A DNA stretch of 64,000 nt from Phycisphaeraceae bacterium (GTDB taxonomy: Bacteria > Planctomycetota > Phycisphaerae > Phycisphaerales > UBA1924): the NCBI GenBank assembly GCA_015200025.1, contig CP054186.1:992001-1056000 (forward strand), given 5' to 3'. The notes beneath the pieces are model-generated. The model searched no databases, was not told the origin of the DNA, and saw nothing but the letters and a program-made list of their open reading frames with translations. The stretch's first letter is position 1, and each line of letters opens with the position of its first letter. This document shows, in pieces, positions 35,810 to 44,833 of the stretch. Position numbers and translations under genes: made by a program.

Positions 35810-36634
35810 ATGCCCGAGGGTTACGACACACACGCGGATTACATGGATTGGGTCCGTGACGAGTCCGCGCGCCGTCAGTCGGAAGTCCTCGGGATGCTGC
35901 GACGTGCTTTCACCCAGTTCATCCATACTCGTCAGGTTGAGGTCATTGAGTTCGGCGGCATGACCGTGCATGATCTCGCCGCGGCGATCACCGACGAGCC
36001 GGGCATCCTCAAGCCGTTGATGGCGTGCTGCAATATCGCGGGTCGTGCGGTCGAACGCGACCTGGATATCCGGGGCATAGATTCCTATCGGCCGAGGCTC
36101 TCGGTCGTCCAAGCGGCCGCCATTGCGGGTTATCTCAAGCCGTTTCTGCCCGCCGAGCTCGCCATCCCTGCGCTGAGCGAGATCGATCGTCACTTTTACG
36201 TTGACAAGGAGATCCGGGCTCGCAAAGGACGCTGGGAGAAGGTGATCCTCCGCTCCCTCAACACGGTCTCATGCGTCGAGTTCAAGAAACGAAGATTCGA
36301 GGTCGATGGCGAATCGTTCGAGATCGACGCGGCGTCCCCCGTCGATGGCCCGATCGACGTCGCGATCGACATGAAACGCATCGAAGCCCGTCGGGATATC
36401 CACAAGCGAGCCGACGAAATCCTGAACAAGGCCGCGAAATTCAAGCGCCGCTTCCCCGAGGGCCGGTTCGCGGCTGTCGTTTATTACCCATTCACGTCCG
36501 AGCACCTGAACGTCCAGAGCCGGCTCTTATCGCCTTCAATCAGCGCGATCTGCTTCGCTTCTAGCGGCCACGAACGCATCCAGACCGCGATCGGTCTTCT
36601 CGTGGATCGGCTTGGTCTTCGACGGGCACGATGA
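35810..36634 (+). CDS. probable type II restriction endonuclease
   Basis: 274 residues and not matched to a named enzyme. Two features point to a nuclease. First, its 3' end faces that of a DNA methyltransferase 8 bp away. Second, a PD-(D/E)xK-like set can be read as FEIDAASP followed 10-14 residues later by IDVAIDMKRIEA, with KKRRFEV before it. The N-terminal half is helical (ADYMDWVRDESARRQSEVL). The start at 35810 has GGAG 6 nt upstream, and TAAACT (35781-35786) is a possible -10. GC and third-position bias are visibly lower than in flanking genes, suggesting acquisition. Confidence 0.6.
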   Translation: MPEGYDTHADYMDWVRDESARRQSEVLGMLRRAFTQFIHTRQVEVIEFGGMTVHDLAAAITDEPGILKPLMACCNIAGRAVERDLDIRGIDSYRPRLSVVQAAAIAGYLKPFLPAELAIPALSEIDRHFYVDKEIRARKGRWEKVILRSLNTVSCVEFKKRRFEVDGESFEIDAASPVDGPIDVAIDMKRIEARRDIHKRADEILNKAAKFKRRFPEGRFAAVVYYPFTSEHLNVQSRLLSPSISAICFASSGHERIQTAIGLLVDRLGLRRAR

Positions 36635-36642
36635 ACCGATGT

Positions 36643-37572
36643 TCATGCCCGACGAACGACAAGGGAGGGCGACCCAGTGAAGACCCGCCCTTGCTCGATC
36701 TCGGCCCGGACTCTTTTGAGCGCCATCGCTGAGTAATCGGCGTCGATCTCGTTCGAAATGCTGTGGCGATCACAACGCATCGCGGCGATCGTGGTCGTGC
36801 CCGTTCCGGCGAATGGATCCAGCACCGTATCACCTGTGAACGAGAACATCCGGATCAGGCGGTACGCCAATTCCACCGGGTACGGGGCCGGATGCTCCTT
36901 TGTGGACGCTCCAGTGACGTCGGTCCAGATCGGGCGGAACCACTTGGACTGTTCGTCCTTGCTGAGCCGTGAATAAGAACGTTGCTCGTCCGTCGGGCTT
37001 CGATACTTCCCGTGCTTACGGAGCATCAGGATGTACTCGACATCGTTCTTGATGATGGCGTTGGGTTCGTACGGCTTGCCCAGGAAGCCTCCGCCCCCGC
37101 CGCCCGCCTCGAAGTTTGCGTTGGCGATTTTGTTCCACAAGATCGGAGTCAGATAGTCGAAGCCGATGCGACGGCAGCGGACCGCGATATCCGCGTGGAG
37201 AGGCAGGACGAGATGTCGTCCGCCGTTCGCCCGCCTCGCCACGCAGACGTCCCCAACGTTGCAAACCAGTCTGCCTCCGGGCACCAGAACCCGGAAGCAA
37301 TGACGCCATACTTTGTCGAGCGCGTCGTGGAACGATTCGTAATCGTCCATATCGCCCAGTTGCCCCGGGCTCCGGTTGTACTCCTTCAGGTTGAAATAGG
37401 GCGGCGATGTCACCACCAGATGAACCGATTCATCCGGGATCCACTCGAGTTCGCGGGCGTCGCCCGTGTTCAGCGTGTGCGCCGTCGATGGTCCCTGATA
37501 GGGCCTGACATCGGGAATTCGTGTCGCTTCGGCGCGACTTTTACGGGCTCGTTGTGATGCGATCTGTCCCAC
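36643..37572 (-). CDS. DNA methyltransferase, beta class (m4C or m6A)
   Basis: Catalytic motif IV TSPPYFNLKEY comes first and the SAM-binding FxGxG motif DPFAGTGTTTIAAMRC comes last, the order of beta-class enzymes. In between lie VLVPGGRLVCNVGD and PILWNKIANANFEAGGGGG. The S-P-P-Y form suits N4-cytosine, but N6-adenine is possible. It would protect the host site from the facing nuclease. The GTG at 37572 is preferred (GGAG 10 nt upstream). GTG 37605 and longer forms are possible, and TACAAT at 37626-37631 makes starts beyond 37620 unlikely. Confidence 0.85.
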   Translation of the reverse strand: MGQIASQRARKSRAEATRIPDVRPYQGPSTAHTLNTGDARELEWIPDESVHLVVTSPPYFNLKEYNRSPGQLGDMDDYESFHDALDKVWRHCFRVLVPGGRLVCNVGDVCVARRANGGRHLVLPLHADIAVRCRRIGFDYLTPILWNKIANANFEAGGGGGGFLGKPYEPNAIIKNDVEYILMLRKHGKYRSPTDEQRSYSRLSKDEQSKWFRPIWTDVTGASTKEHPAPYPVELAYRLIRMFSFTGDTVLDPFAGTGTTTIAAMRCDRHSISNEIDADYSAMALKRVRAEIEQGRVFTGSPSLVVRRA

Positions 37573-37708
37573 CGCGAAGGTACTCCAGCGAATCGGTCCG
37601 CCCACGGTCCATCCGAGCAGGCGTGATTGTACCGGACTCAGAGAAGCGGGCGGCCCACGGACCGGCGCGATCGTGCCACCCCCGTTTATCCCCCAATTCC
37701 CATACATG

Positions 37709-37734
37709 GAAAGACCGGGGCGAGGGCCCCGGTC
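37709..37734 (-). terminator. Rho-independent terminator after cobalamin-domain gene
   Basis: On the minus strand GACCGGGGC and GCCCCGGTC form a perfect 9-bp stem around a 4-nt loop, followed by TTTCC. It stands about 27 bp after the stop at 37761 and separates that gene from the restriction-modification pair. Confidence 0.7.
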
Positions 37735-37760
37735 GAGTGGGTTCACGTGATGGGCCCGCC

Positions 37761-38456
37761 TCAGGCGGCCTTGCGCCGGCGGACCGGGGCCTTCTGCTCG
37801 ACCACCCGGGCAATCCTCGGCCCGGCGATCAGCTGCTCGACCACCGCCCTGGGTGTTTCGGCGTACAGGTCGATGTTGAGCTCCTCGTGGAGCCCCGGGG
37901 CCCGGTTGAAGACCCCGCCGCCCACGGCGATCTTGGTATTGGGCGAGCCGTTGATCTCGCGCAGCGAGTCGAGGATCATCCGCACGCCGGGCAGGTCCGA
38001 CGCCGCCGACGAGAAGATCAGCAGCACGTCCGGGCGGGTCCGGTGGACCTGCTCGAGCACCTCGTCGGCGGGGATGCCACCCCCGGCGAAGAGCACCGTG
38101 TACCCCTCGGCGTCGAGGATATCGACGGCCATCTGCGCCCCGAGGTCCTCGCCGTCGGACGGGCCGCAGACGGTAAACACCCGCTTGCCGTTCGAGGGCT
38201 TGCGGGCGATGCGCCCGCCCAGCTGGTCGACCAACGCCCGCAGCAGCCGGGTCGCGAACTGGTGCGCCAGCCTCGACAACTGGTCGGCCCGGTGCATCTT
38301 GTCGATCATCTCGTGCACCGGCCAGGCGATCCGCTCGATCACCTCCGCCGGCGAGCCCAGCGAGGCCTCGGCCTCCCGGACGATCTCCCGCGACAACGCC
38401 CGATCACCCGCCGTCAACGCATCGAACAAACGCTCCACCACAAGACCCTGGTTCAT
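37761..38456 (-). CDS. B12-binding-domain protein lacking the histidine ligand
   Basis: 231 residues. The N-terminal helical part resembles the B12-binding cap (VIERIAWPVHEMIDKMH). The C-terminal flavodoxin-like part has FTVCGPSDGEDLGAQMAVDILDAEGYTVLFAGG and KIAVGGGVFN. In CarH-type and methionine-synthase proteins the E/D-x-H-x-x-G loop provides the cobalt-binding His; here it reads D-G-E-D-L-G, with Glu in its place. It may bind cobalamin differently or not at all. GGAG stands about 10 nt before the start. The 38457-38695 gap upstream contains no gene or recognisable riboswitch. Confidence 0.75.
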   Translation of the reverse strand: MNQGLVVERLFDALTAGDRALSREIVREAEASLGSPAEVIERIAWPVHEMIDKMHRADQLSRLAHQFATRLLRALVDQLGGRIARKPSNGKRVFTVCGPSDGEDLGAQMAVDILDAEGYTVLFAGGGIPADEVLEQVHRTRPDVLLIFSSAASDLPGVRMILDSLREINGSPNTKIAVGGGVFNRAPGLHEELNIDLYAETPRAVVEQLIAGPRIARVVEQKAPVRRRKAA

Positions 38457-38695
38457 TTCGCGCCATCTCCGTATGGTGCGACCGGCCGCCGATCCTTACG
38501 GCGTCCCGGACCAGAAATAGAGATGACCAGGATCCTCCCGGCTGAGCGCCACCAACGCTCGCGACTGCCACTATCGTCCCGCGCGCGCGCCACGCGTGAA
38601 ATCCACCGCCCGTGCGCACGCCGCGTACGCGGACGCGCAAGAACACGACCCACACCACCCCGCGCCGCACGCCGGGTGCCCCCATAATCGCCCCC

Positions 38696-39514
38696 TCAGG
38701 CCCGGGGAAGGGGTTTCACGCCCCGGTAACACACGCAGATCCCCAGCGTCAGCCCGCGCGACGTCACGTCCGTAAAGCCCGCGGCCCGGACCGCGTCCTC
38801 CATCTCGCGACGCGTCATGAACGTCCCCACGCTCGCGGGGAGATATCGGTACGCCCCCGAGGTGTCGCGGCTGATGGCCGTCGCGGTTCTCGGCATCACC
38901 CACCCGCAATAGAAATCGTTGAACCACCGGAGCGGGGCGAACGACGGGCGGTCGAACTCGAGCACGACCAGCCGCCCCCCGGGGCGCAGGACCCGCGCGA
39001 ACTCGGCGAGCGCCCGCCCGGGGTCCGCGACGTTGCGGATCCCGAACGCGATCGACACGATATCGAACGAGGCGTCGGGAAAGGGCAACTGCTGCGCGTC
39101 ACCCCCCATATAGCGGACCCTCGACGCCTCGGCGGTCGGCAACGCCCGGGCCTTCTCGCGGGCCACGTCCAGCATCGCCGGGGTGAAATCGAGCCCGATC
39201 ACCTCCGCGGCCCCCGCGCGGGCGAAGGCCTGGGTCAGGTCCCCGGTCCCGCAGGCCACGTCGAGCACGCGGTCGGTCGGCGCGGGCGAGGCCGTGCGCA
39301 CGGCGAAACGCCGCCACGCCTGGTCGCGCCAGAGCGAATGGACGCGGTTGTTGAGGTCGTAGCTGCGCGCGATGGCGGCGAACATGCCGCGCACCTTGTC
39401 GGCCTTGGCCTCGTGCCTGTGGGGCGAGGCCAGCTCGGCGTCGGTCCACGCGGGGGCATCGACCGCCGGGGGCGGGGGGGTGGTCGGGGGGGTTGGCGGG
39501 GAGGTTCCGGGCAT
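38696..39514 (-). CDS. ubiE: demethylmenaquinone/ubiquinone C-methyltransferase
   Basis: 272 residues. After a Pro/Thr-rich start of about 30 residues: VRGMFAAIARSYDLNNRVHSLWRD, the SAM motif VLDVACGTGDLTQAF, and FDIVSIAFGIRNVADPGRALAEFARVLRPGG, all diagnostic of UbiE/MenG. It methylates the quinone ring in the last steps of menaquinone or ubiquinone synthesis. It probably shares a pathway with the UbiD at 13.7-15.8 kb. TACCCT is 9 nt before the ATG. Confidence 0.92.
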   Translation of the reverse strand: MPGTSPPTPPTTPPPPAVDAPAWTDAELASPHRHEAKADKVRGMFAAIARSYDLNNRVHSLWRDQAWRRFAVRTASPAPTDRVLDVACGTGDLTQAFARAGAAEVIGLDFTPAMLDVAREKARALPTAEASRVRYMGGDAQQLPFPDASFDIVSIAFGIRNVADPGRALAEFARVLRPGGRLVVLEFDRPSFAPLRWFNDFYCGWVMPRTATAISRDTSGAYRYLPASVGTFMTRREMEDAVRAAGFTDVTSRGLTLGICVCYRGVKPLPRA

Positions 39515-39572
39515 CCGTCCTTGAGGGTAGATCGACGGTTACACTTTCGCATCACCACACGGGAGCGATGCG

Positions 39573-40568
39573 ATGAAAGGTCGGAGGCGGACGGGCGGGG
39601 GCGTACTGAGGGGCGTTCTGGCGGCCGCGGCGGCCCTCGGCGGGCTGTCGACCGTGGGGTGCACGACCAACCCGACCACGGGGCGGACGCACTTTGAGCT
39701 CTTCGGCCTGAGCCGTGAGCAGGAGATCGCGCTGGGCGCGCAGGAGGGGCCCCGGTTCGCCGCCGAGTTCGGCGGGGCGGCCCCCAGCCCGGAGCTTCAG
39801 GCCTACGTGGCGCGGATCGGGCGTGCGATGGCGGCGAAGACGGAAGGGGATTACCCGACGCTCCCGTGGGAGTTCACGCTGCTCAACAGCGACGTGATCA
39901 ACGCGTTCGCGCTCCCCGGCGGGAAGGTCTACCTCTCGCGCGGGCTGGCGGCGCGGATGACCAACGAGGCGCAGCTGGCGGCGGTGATCGGGCACGAGAT
40001 CGGGCATGTGACGGCACGCCACGTCTCCGAGCGGATGGCCGACGCGAACATGACCTCCCTCATCATCGGGGCCGGGGCGACGGTCGCCGGGGACGGGTAC
40101 GGGCAGACGGTCTCGGAGATCGGCCAGCAGGTCGGGGGCGTGGTGCTGCTGAAGTTCGGGCGTGACCAGGAGAGCGAGGCCGACGCGCTGGGCATGCGGT
40201 ACATGACGCGCGTCGACCCGCCGTACAACCCTCGCGGGGCCTACCAGGTGATGGAGATCCTCGCGGCGGCGTCGGCGGGCGGGCGCTCGCCCGAGATCCT
40301 CTCCACGCACCCCTACCCCGAGACACGCATGCAGCGGATCAACGAGCAACTCCGCGGGGCCTACGCGTCGATGGTGAGCGACCCGAGGTTCTCGCTCCGC
40401 GAGGCCGAGTTCCGGCGTGACTTCCTGGCAAAGCTCTCGGCGCTGCCCGCGCCCCCGGCGGCCCGCCCGCGGGCGATGATCCTGGGCCCCGGGGGTGTGA
40501 TGGCCGGGGTGGACCTGGCCGACGCGTCGTCGTGGTGCCTGCACTGCGCCACGGGCGGGGGGCACTAG
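39573..40568 (+). CDS. M48-family metalloprotease lipoprotein
   Basis: 331 residues. Signal peptide with lipobox-like TVGC. The zinc motif is VIGHEIGHVTARH, with the third ligand in QESEADALGMRYM, and FALPGGKVYLSRGL precedes it. This is the BepA/Oma1-like group that degrades misfolded envelope proteins; no TPR region follows, so it is shorter than BepA. The start has GGGAGC upstream, and TACACT is a likely -10. A lipoprotein gene follows after 2 bp. Confidence 0.88.
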   Translation: MKGRRRTGGGVLRGVLAAAAALGGLSTVGCTTNPTTGRTHFELFGLSREQEIALGAQEGPRFAAEFGGAAPSPELQAYVARIGRAMAAKTEGDYPTLPWEFTLLNSDVINAFALPGGKVYLSRGLAARMTNEAQLAAVIGHEIGHVTARHVSERMADANMTSLIIGAGATVAGDGYGQTVSEIGQQVGGVVLLKFGRDQESEADALGMRYMTRVDPPYNPRGAYQVMEILAAASAGGRSPEILSTHPYPETRMQRINEQLRGAYASMVSDPRFSLREAEFRRDFLAKLSALPAPPAARPRAMILGPGGVMAGVDLADASSWCLHCATGGGH

Positions 40569-40570
40569 TT

Positions 40571-41155
40571 ATGCGCACGACGATCGGTCCCCGGGGTACA
40601 CGCATCGGCACGACCCTTGTGCTCGCGGTGATATCGGCGTGGGCGTCGGGGTGTTCGTCGGGCGGTCCGTCGACGCCCAACGCGTCCACGCCGGGCGCTC
40701 CGTCGCCGGGCCGGAGCGCCGATCCGGCGTCGGTGACCCATGAAGCAGGTGCTGGGGTGGGGGTGGGGGCGTGGGAGTTTGATCAAGCCAGGGTGCGGTC
40801 GGCCCTGATCGAGCAGATGAAGCGAGAAGGCCGGTTGCCCCCGGAGGCCGGGGCCGATCACCCGGCGGTCCGCGACGTGCTCGAACGGTTGAGCGCCTCG
40901 ACGTTCCTCCTGACGATCCGTGGAGACGGGACGTTCAGCGCCCTGGTCTCGGGTGGCGGGTCGACGAGCGAGGCCGAGGGGGTCTGGTCGAGGTCGGGCG
41001 ACGTGCTGAGGCTGCGGACGCTGCGCGAGAACGGGCGCGAGGTCTCGACGGGGCAGGACCTTCTGCTCAAGCCCACAGGGGACGGGGCCGCGGAGTTGGG
41101 ATCCGAAGCGCCCGGGGGTCCGCCCCCGGTGTCGCTGCGTCGCCGGGTTTCGTAA
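40571..41155 (+). CDS. small lipoprotein of unknown function
   Basis: 194 residues. Lipobox WASGC, then a Pro/Ser/Thr-rich linker to about residue 60. A compact domain (ALIEQMKREGRLPPEAG, FLLTIRGDGTFSALVSGGGSTSEAEGVWSRSGDVLRLRT) resembles the 'amount of scale-down' or lipocalin-like stress domains with a GxW turn. No function is assigned. It is probably cotranscribed with the M48 protease. Confidence 0.65.
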   Translation: MRTTIGPRGTRIGTTLVLAVISAWASGCSSGGPSTPNASTPGAPSPGRSADPASVTHEAGAGVGVGAWEFDQARVRSALIEQMKREGRLPPEAGADHPAVRDVLERLSASTFLLTIRGDGTFSALVSGGGSTSEAEGVWSRSGDVLRLRTLRENGREVSTGQDLLLKPTGDGAAELGSEAPGGPPPVSLRRRVS

Positions 41156-41191
41156 GCCGGGCGGGGGTGGTGTCCGTGCTGCCGAGCGTGC

Positions 41192-42019
41192 TCAGGCGAC
41201 GCGGAGGACGATCTCGCCGCGGAGGGCCGGGGTGCCCAAGGGCGCCGAGACGACCGCGATGCGGGTGGGTTCGAGGCCGGCGAGGGTCGTCTTGGAGATC
41301 TCGATGGGCGTGAGCCCGCCGGGGGAATCGATCGTGGCGAGTTGGCGGAGGATGGTGCCGTCCTCGCCCAGGGCGACGATGTAGAGGCGGTGGTTCTGGG
41401 GCGGGGTGAGGTTGACGCAGAAGAATCGGACGCAGTCCCAGTCGGGGTTGCTGAAGACGGTGGCCTTGCCGGCGTAGCTCTCGCGCTGCGCGGTCATGAC
41501 GTGCCGGGTGGTGTTGGGCGAGAGGAGCAGGTCGGAGAGGTACCGCGCGCCGACGTTCTGGACGATGGCGGAAATAGCCGCCTCGCTGCTGAGGATGGAG
41601 TCCTGGCGGGTCAGCTCGCTGCGGACACGGAGGAAGGCGCCGCCGAGCACGACGGCGGCGGTGGCCATCGCGATGGCGGTCACACGCCAGACCGGGGAGA
41701 CCGCCCGTGCCCGGTTCATGGGCAGGGGGGAGACGTACCGCGGGCCCGCGGGGTGCTGGAAGGCCGGGGCGGGCTCGGGGGTCTCGGCGGAACTCGCGGC
41801 CACCACCGCGGCGACCACGGTCTCGCGGAGTTCGGGCCTCGGGGTCACGTCGGGGAGGAGCGCCTCGACCCGGCAGAGCCGGGCCTGTTGACGGCGGATC
41901 TGCGCCTGCACCCCCGGGGAAGCCGCCCAGAACGCGCGGTCAAACTCCTCGCGCTCCCGGTCGTCGAGGAGCCCGAGGGCGTCTAGCTGTGCGTTCTCGA
42001 ACAACTCCTGAATCGTCAT
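41192..42019 (-). CDS. anti-sigma factor, RskA-like
   Basis: 275 residues. The cytoplasmic N-terminal part (ELFENAQLDALGLLDDREREEFDRAF) lacks the His-x3-Cys-x2-Cys zinc motif. One membrane helix (VTAIAMATAAVVLGGAFL) follows. The periplasmic part is of RskA type (HRLYIVALGEDGTILRQLATI, GLEPTRIAVVSAP). Its start overlaps the stop of the sigma gene (ATGA), as expected for a cognate pair. Release is probably by regulated proteolysis. Confidence 0.82.
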   Translation of the reverse strand: MTIQELFENAQLDALGLLDDREREEFDRAFWAASPGVQAQIRRQQARLCRVEALLPDVTPRPELRETVVAAVVAASSAETPEPAPAFQHPAGPRYVSPLPMNRARAVSPVWRVTAIAMATAAVVLGGAFLRVRSELTRQDSILSSEAAISAIVQNVGARYLSDLLLSPNTTRHVMTAQRESYAGKATVFSNPDWDCVRFFCVNLTPPQNHRLYIVALGEDGTILRQLATIDSPGGLTPIEISKTTLAGLEPTRIAVVSAPLGTPALRGEIVLRVA

Positions 42020-42591
42020 GTGGCCAGTTCCTCGTTCGATCTCTCTCGCAACCGCGTGAGCGCCCTGCTGAGGGCGGATTTGATGGTCCCGATGGGGGTG
42101 TTGAGCTCTTCGCCGATCTGTCTGAGTGTCTGCCCGCCGAGGTACGCTCTTTTCACGACCGTCCGCTGGAGCTCGGGGAGGGCGTCGATCTTCCGCATCA
42201 TCGCGGCCAGCCGCTCCTCACGCTCCGAACCCTGGGGCCCGACAACCGAGGCGGCGACCGGCGTCGCGTTCGAATCGTCGAGCGAGGTCCCTTTGATCCT
42301 CGCCTTGGTCCGCCGGAGCCGGTCGACCAGTTGACGCCTCGAGATCAGGATCACCCAAGTCACCAGAGCGGCCCGGCCCGGGTCGTAACGGTGGGCCGTA
42401 CGCCAGAGCCGGACGAAAATCTCTTGGACCGCGTCCTCGGCCTCGCCCCGCACCGGCGCCGACTGGTACGCCATCCGGTAGACCAACGAACCGAACCGGT
42501 CGTACAGGTCTTTGACCGCCTCGGGTTCCCCCGCGGCGACCCGCCGCATGAGTTCCTGATCGCGGACTCCCTGCTCTTCCCTGGTTCCCAT
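42016..42591 (-). CDS. ECF RNA polymerase sigma factor
   Basis: 191 residues. Region 2: DLYDRFGSLVYRMAYQ and EDAVQEIFVRLWRTAHRYD. Region 4: LPELQRTVVKRAYLGGQTLRQIGEELNTPIGTIKSALSRAL. It is close to the SigK group, in keeping with the RskA-like partner. It directs transcription of an envelope-stress regulon of unknown content. Confidence 0.9.
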   Translation of the reverse strand: MGTREEQGVRDQELMRRVAAGEPEAVKDLYDRFGSLVYRMAYQSAPVRGEAEDAVQEIFVRLWRTAHRYDPGRAALVTWVILISRRQLVDRLRRTKARIKGTSLDDSNATPVAASVVGPQGSEREERLAAMMRKIDALPELQRTVVKRAYLGGQTLRQIGEELNTPIGTIKSALSRALTRLRERSNEELAT

Positions 42592-42984
42592 GGGCTCGCC
42601 GGCTTTCCGTCGTTCGACCGTCCCCGGGCCTCAGCCCGCAGACAACGCTCGACCCGATCTCGGCCCTGATCGCGGGCTTCGGATGCCCGAGTGTACCGTT
42701 TCTCCGTCCCGGACCCAACGAGGGCCCGGCCATTCTCCGCGCTCCCGATACGCACGCTCATCTGCCAAGGTTGCTCCCGTGCGCGCACCCGGGAGCGTGC
42801 TCGGGCCTTTCTTTCTTCGGGAGCGGGCCGCACCGACCGGTAACCGATCGGCACGTCTGTTCGCATTATGTTCTGTTTGCAAGATCGACAAGAAGTTTGA
42901 ACGGATCACGGAACAGGGTGACATACGTCGAGGTTTGTGGTAGGCTAGAGTTCTGTCAAGAAACGCTTTCGTGGGAGCCGAGCC
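42592..42984. other. 393-bp intergenic region between sigma and pseudopilin genes
   Basis: It contains no reading frame with gene-like composition and is less GC-rich from about 42840 on. On the minus strand CATAAT (42865-42870) with TTGTCG 15 nt further upstream is a weak candidate promoter for the sigma operon. It implies a leader of about 270 nt. The plus-strand promoter is listed separately. Confidence 0.5.
42918..42946 (+). promoter_or_regulatory. sigma70-type promoter of pseudopilin gene
   Basis: GTGACA (42918-42923, five of six positions) is followed by a 17-nt spacer and TAGGCT (42941-42946). The start would be near 42953, giving a 32-nt leader with GGGAG before the GTG at 42985. This is one of the few sites here with a clear -35. 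Confidence 0.65.
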
Positions 42985-43764
42985 GTGGCGAAGAGGGGCT
43001 TGAAGATCGGTCGAGCGAGCGCGTCGGGAGCACCCCGCCGCGTCGTGGCCGGCTTCACGCTGATCGACGTCCTCGTCTCGATCACCGTGATCGGGGTGTT
43101 GATCGGGCTGCTGCTCCCGAGCCTGTCGATGATCCACGAGATGACGCGTCGGACGGTGTGCCGCTCCAACGTGCGTCAGATCGGCCTGGGCCTGGCGATG
43201 TACGCCGACCAGGAGCGCGGGTTCCTCCCGCCCAGCGTGTTCAAACCCGAAGGCCCGGGCCGTGCGCCGGCCGAGCCTCACGAGATGCTCCGGCTCCGCC
43301 TGAGCCGGGACATGGCGAACGCCAAGAACGCGACCAGCCGATGGGACGGCCTCGGCCGGCTCCACGACGGCGGGTTCCTGCTGGGGCCCAAGGTTTTCTA
43401 TTGCCCGTCGCACCGCGGCGACCACCACCTTCGTGACTATGCCCGCCGCTGGGGTGATACGGACATCACCGAACTCTTCGGCAACTTCCAGTTCCGCGGG
43501 TCGGGGCCCAACAACCAGCGTCAGTTGTACAACATCGAACCGTCCAAGACCGCCCTGGTCAGCGACGGGATGCGGACGCTCCGCGATTTCAACCACACCA
43601 TCGGTGCGAACGTCCTCCGGGCGGACATGTCGTCCGAGTGGGTGCAGGACGACACGGGGGCGATCTCCCGCCTGCTCCAGAGCGAGTCGGACTCCCCCAA
43701 CTCGCCGCAAGACATCGAACTGACGTGGCGGCTGTTCGATCTGTACCTCGGCGAAGCCCGCTGA
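42985..43764 (+). CDS. type II pseudopilin-like protein with prepilin cleavage site
   Basis: 259 residues. AG|FTLIDVLVSITVIGVLIGLLLPSL is a class III signal with D in place of the usual Glu at +5, followed by the membrane helix. The exported part has CRSNVRQIGLGLAMYADQERGFLPP and KVFYCPSHRG, then SKTALVSDGMRT, as in planctomycete DUF1559-type proteins. These are processed by a prepilin peptidase. The role (surface structure or secretion) is not established. GTG start, GGGAG 8 nt upstream. Confidence 0.82.
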   Translation: MAKRGLKIGRASASGAPRRVVAGFTLIDVLVSITVIGVLIGLLLPSLSMIHEMTRRTVCRSNVRQIGLGLAMYADQERGFLPPSVFKPEGPGRAPAEPHEMLRLRLSRDMANAKNATSRWDGLGRLHDGGFLLGPKVFYCPSHRGDHHLRDYARRWGDTDITELFGNFQFRGSGPNNQRQLYNIEPSKTALVSDGMRTLRDFNHTIGANVLRADMSSEWVQDDTGAISRLLQSESDSPNSPQDIELTWRLFDLYLGEAR

Positions 43765-43810
43765 GGTGCCGCTCCATCGTGACCCGTGACGCCGTGCCCT
43801 ACGCTTGGGC

Positions 43811-44833
43811 ATGTTGATGCCTGTCATGAAGCGTTCGTGCCCGGGCCGGGCGTTCGCCCCCGCGGCCCTGATGATGCTCGCGTCGGTCTCGTGGGGTCAG
43901 CTCACGCCCGACCGGACGTACTACGGCGTCGGGCGGGCGGTCCCGATGACCATCGCCGTCCCCGCCGGCACCGAGGGCGAGGTCCGTGTGACGCTCAACG
44001 ACGCGGCCACGGGCAAGGAGATCGCCCGCGCGGACGCGGCCCCGGGCGGGGTAAACATGGCCACGCTGTTCCCGCAGTTGTGGGGCGATAAACCCCGGCA
44101 GGTGCTTCTGGCCCAGCTCCGCGTGGGAGAGACAGAGATCGGGGCGCCGGTGGTCCTTCAGCCGATGGTCCCGCCGCAGAAAGCGCGGGCGGCCCCGGGC
44201 GGCCCGGTGCAGTTCTCGCCGCAGGGCATGGTCTACTCGGGCCTCCGTGCGTACACGGACCGCCACGTCGTGCTGGATACGACCTCGGGCGAGATCCGCA
44301 TCGCGCTCCGCCCCGACGCGGCGCCGAACACCGCGTGGAACTTCCGAGGCTTGGTCGAGGGTGGGTTCTACACCGACATCGCCTTCCACCGCATCATCCC
44401 CGCCCTCCCGTCCACCGGCAAGCCCTTCGTCGCGCAGGCGGGCGACCCCGGCGGCGTCGGCTCCGGCGGGTGCGGGTTCCACATCGACCTCGAACCCAGC
44501 ACGCTCCCGCACGACTTCGGGGTCATCTCGATGGCACGCTCCGGCGACCCCGACAGCGGCGGGTCCCAGTTCTTCCTGTGCCTCTCCCGCGACGGCACCG
44601 CCTTCCTCGACGGCTCGTACACGAGCTTCGGGCAGATCGTCTCCGGGGGCGCCGCGCTCATCCTGATCTCCAAGGCCCCGCTCGAGGGCGAAAGGCCCAA
44701 GGAGCCCATGCCCCGGATCATCACCGCCCGGCTCGCGGATGCACCGCCGCTGGGCGCTCGCCCCGCGCCGGTGACCCGCGAACAGGCCGAACAGGCGATG
44801 TCCACGCCGATCGGGGCGACCGAAGACCGGTAG
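43811..44833 (+). CDS. exported cyclophilin-type peptidyl-prolyl isomerase
   Basis: 340 residues. A signal peptide (FAPAALMMLASVSWGQ) precedes a beta-rich N-terminal module of about 100 residues. The cyclophilin domain follows: HVVLDTTSGEIRIALRPDAAPNTAWNFRGLVEGGFYTDIAFHRIIP, then GGSQFFLCLSRDGTAFLDGSYTSFGQIVSG. The active-site FHR and SQFF are present. It is presumably periplasmic folding help. TACGCT at 43800-43805 stands 5 nt before the ATG at 43811, which selects this start among several nearby ATGs. Confidence 0.88.
   Translation: MLMPVMKRSCPGRAFAPAALMMLASVSWGQLTPDRTYYGVGRAVPMTIAVPAGTEGEVRVTLNDAATGKEIARADAAPGGVNMATLFPQLWGDKPRQVLLAQLRVGETEIGAPVVLQPMVPPQKARAAPGGPVQFSPQGMVYSGLRAYTDRHVVLDTTSGEIRIALRPDAAPNTAWNFRGLVEGGFYTDIAFHRIIPALPSTGKPFVAQAGDPGGVGSGGCGFHIDLEPSTLPHDFGVISMARSGDPDSGGSQFFLCLSRDGTAFLDGSYTSFGQIVSGGAALILISKAPLEGERPKEPMPRIITARLADAPPLGARPAPVTREQAEQAMSTPIGATEDR

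Noticed and set aside
38457..38695. Possible cobalamin riboswitch upstream of the B12-domain gene
   Set aside because: I looked for the B12 box and its paired stems and found only a chance GCCACT; no switch structure is evident.
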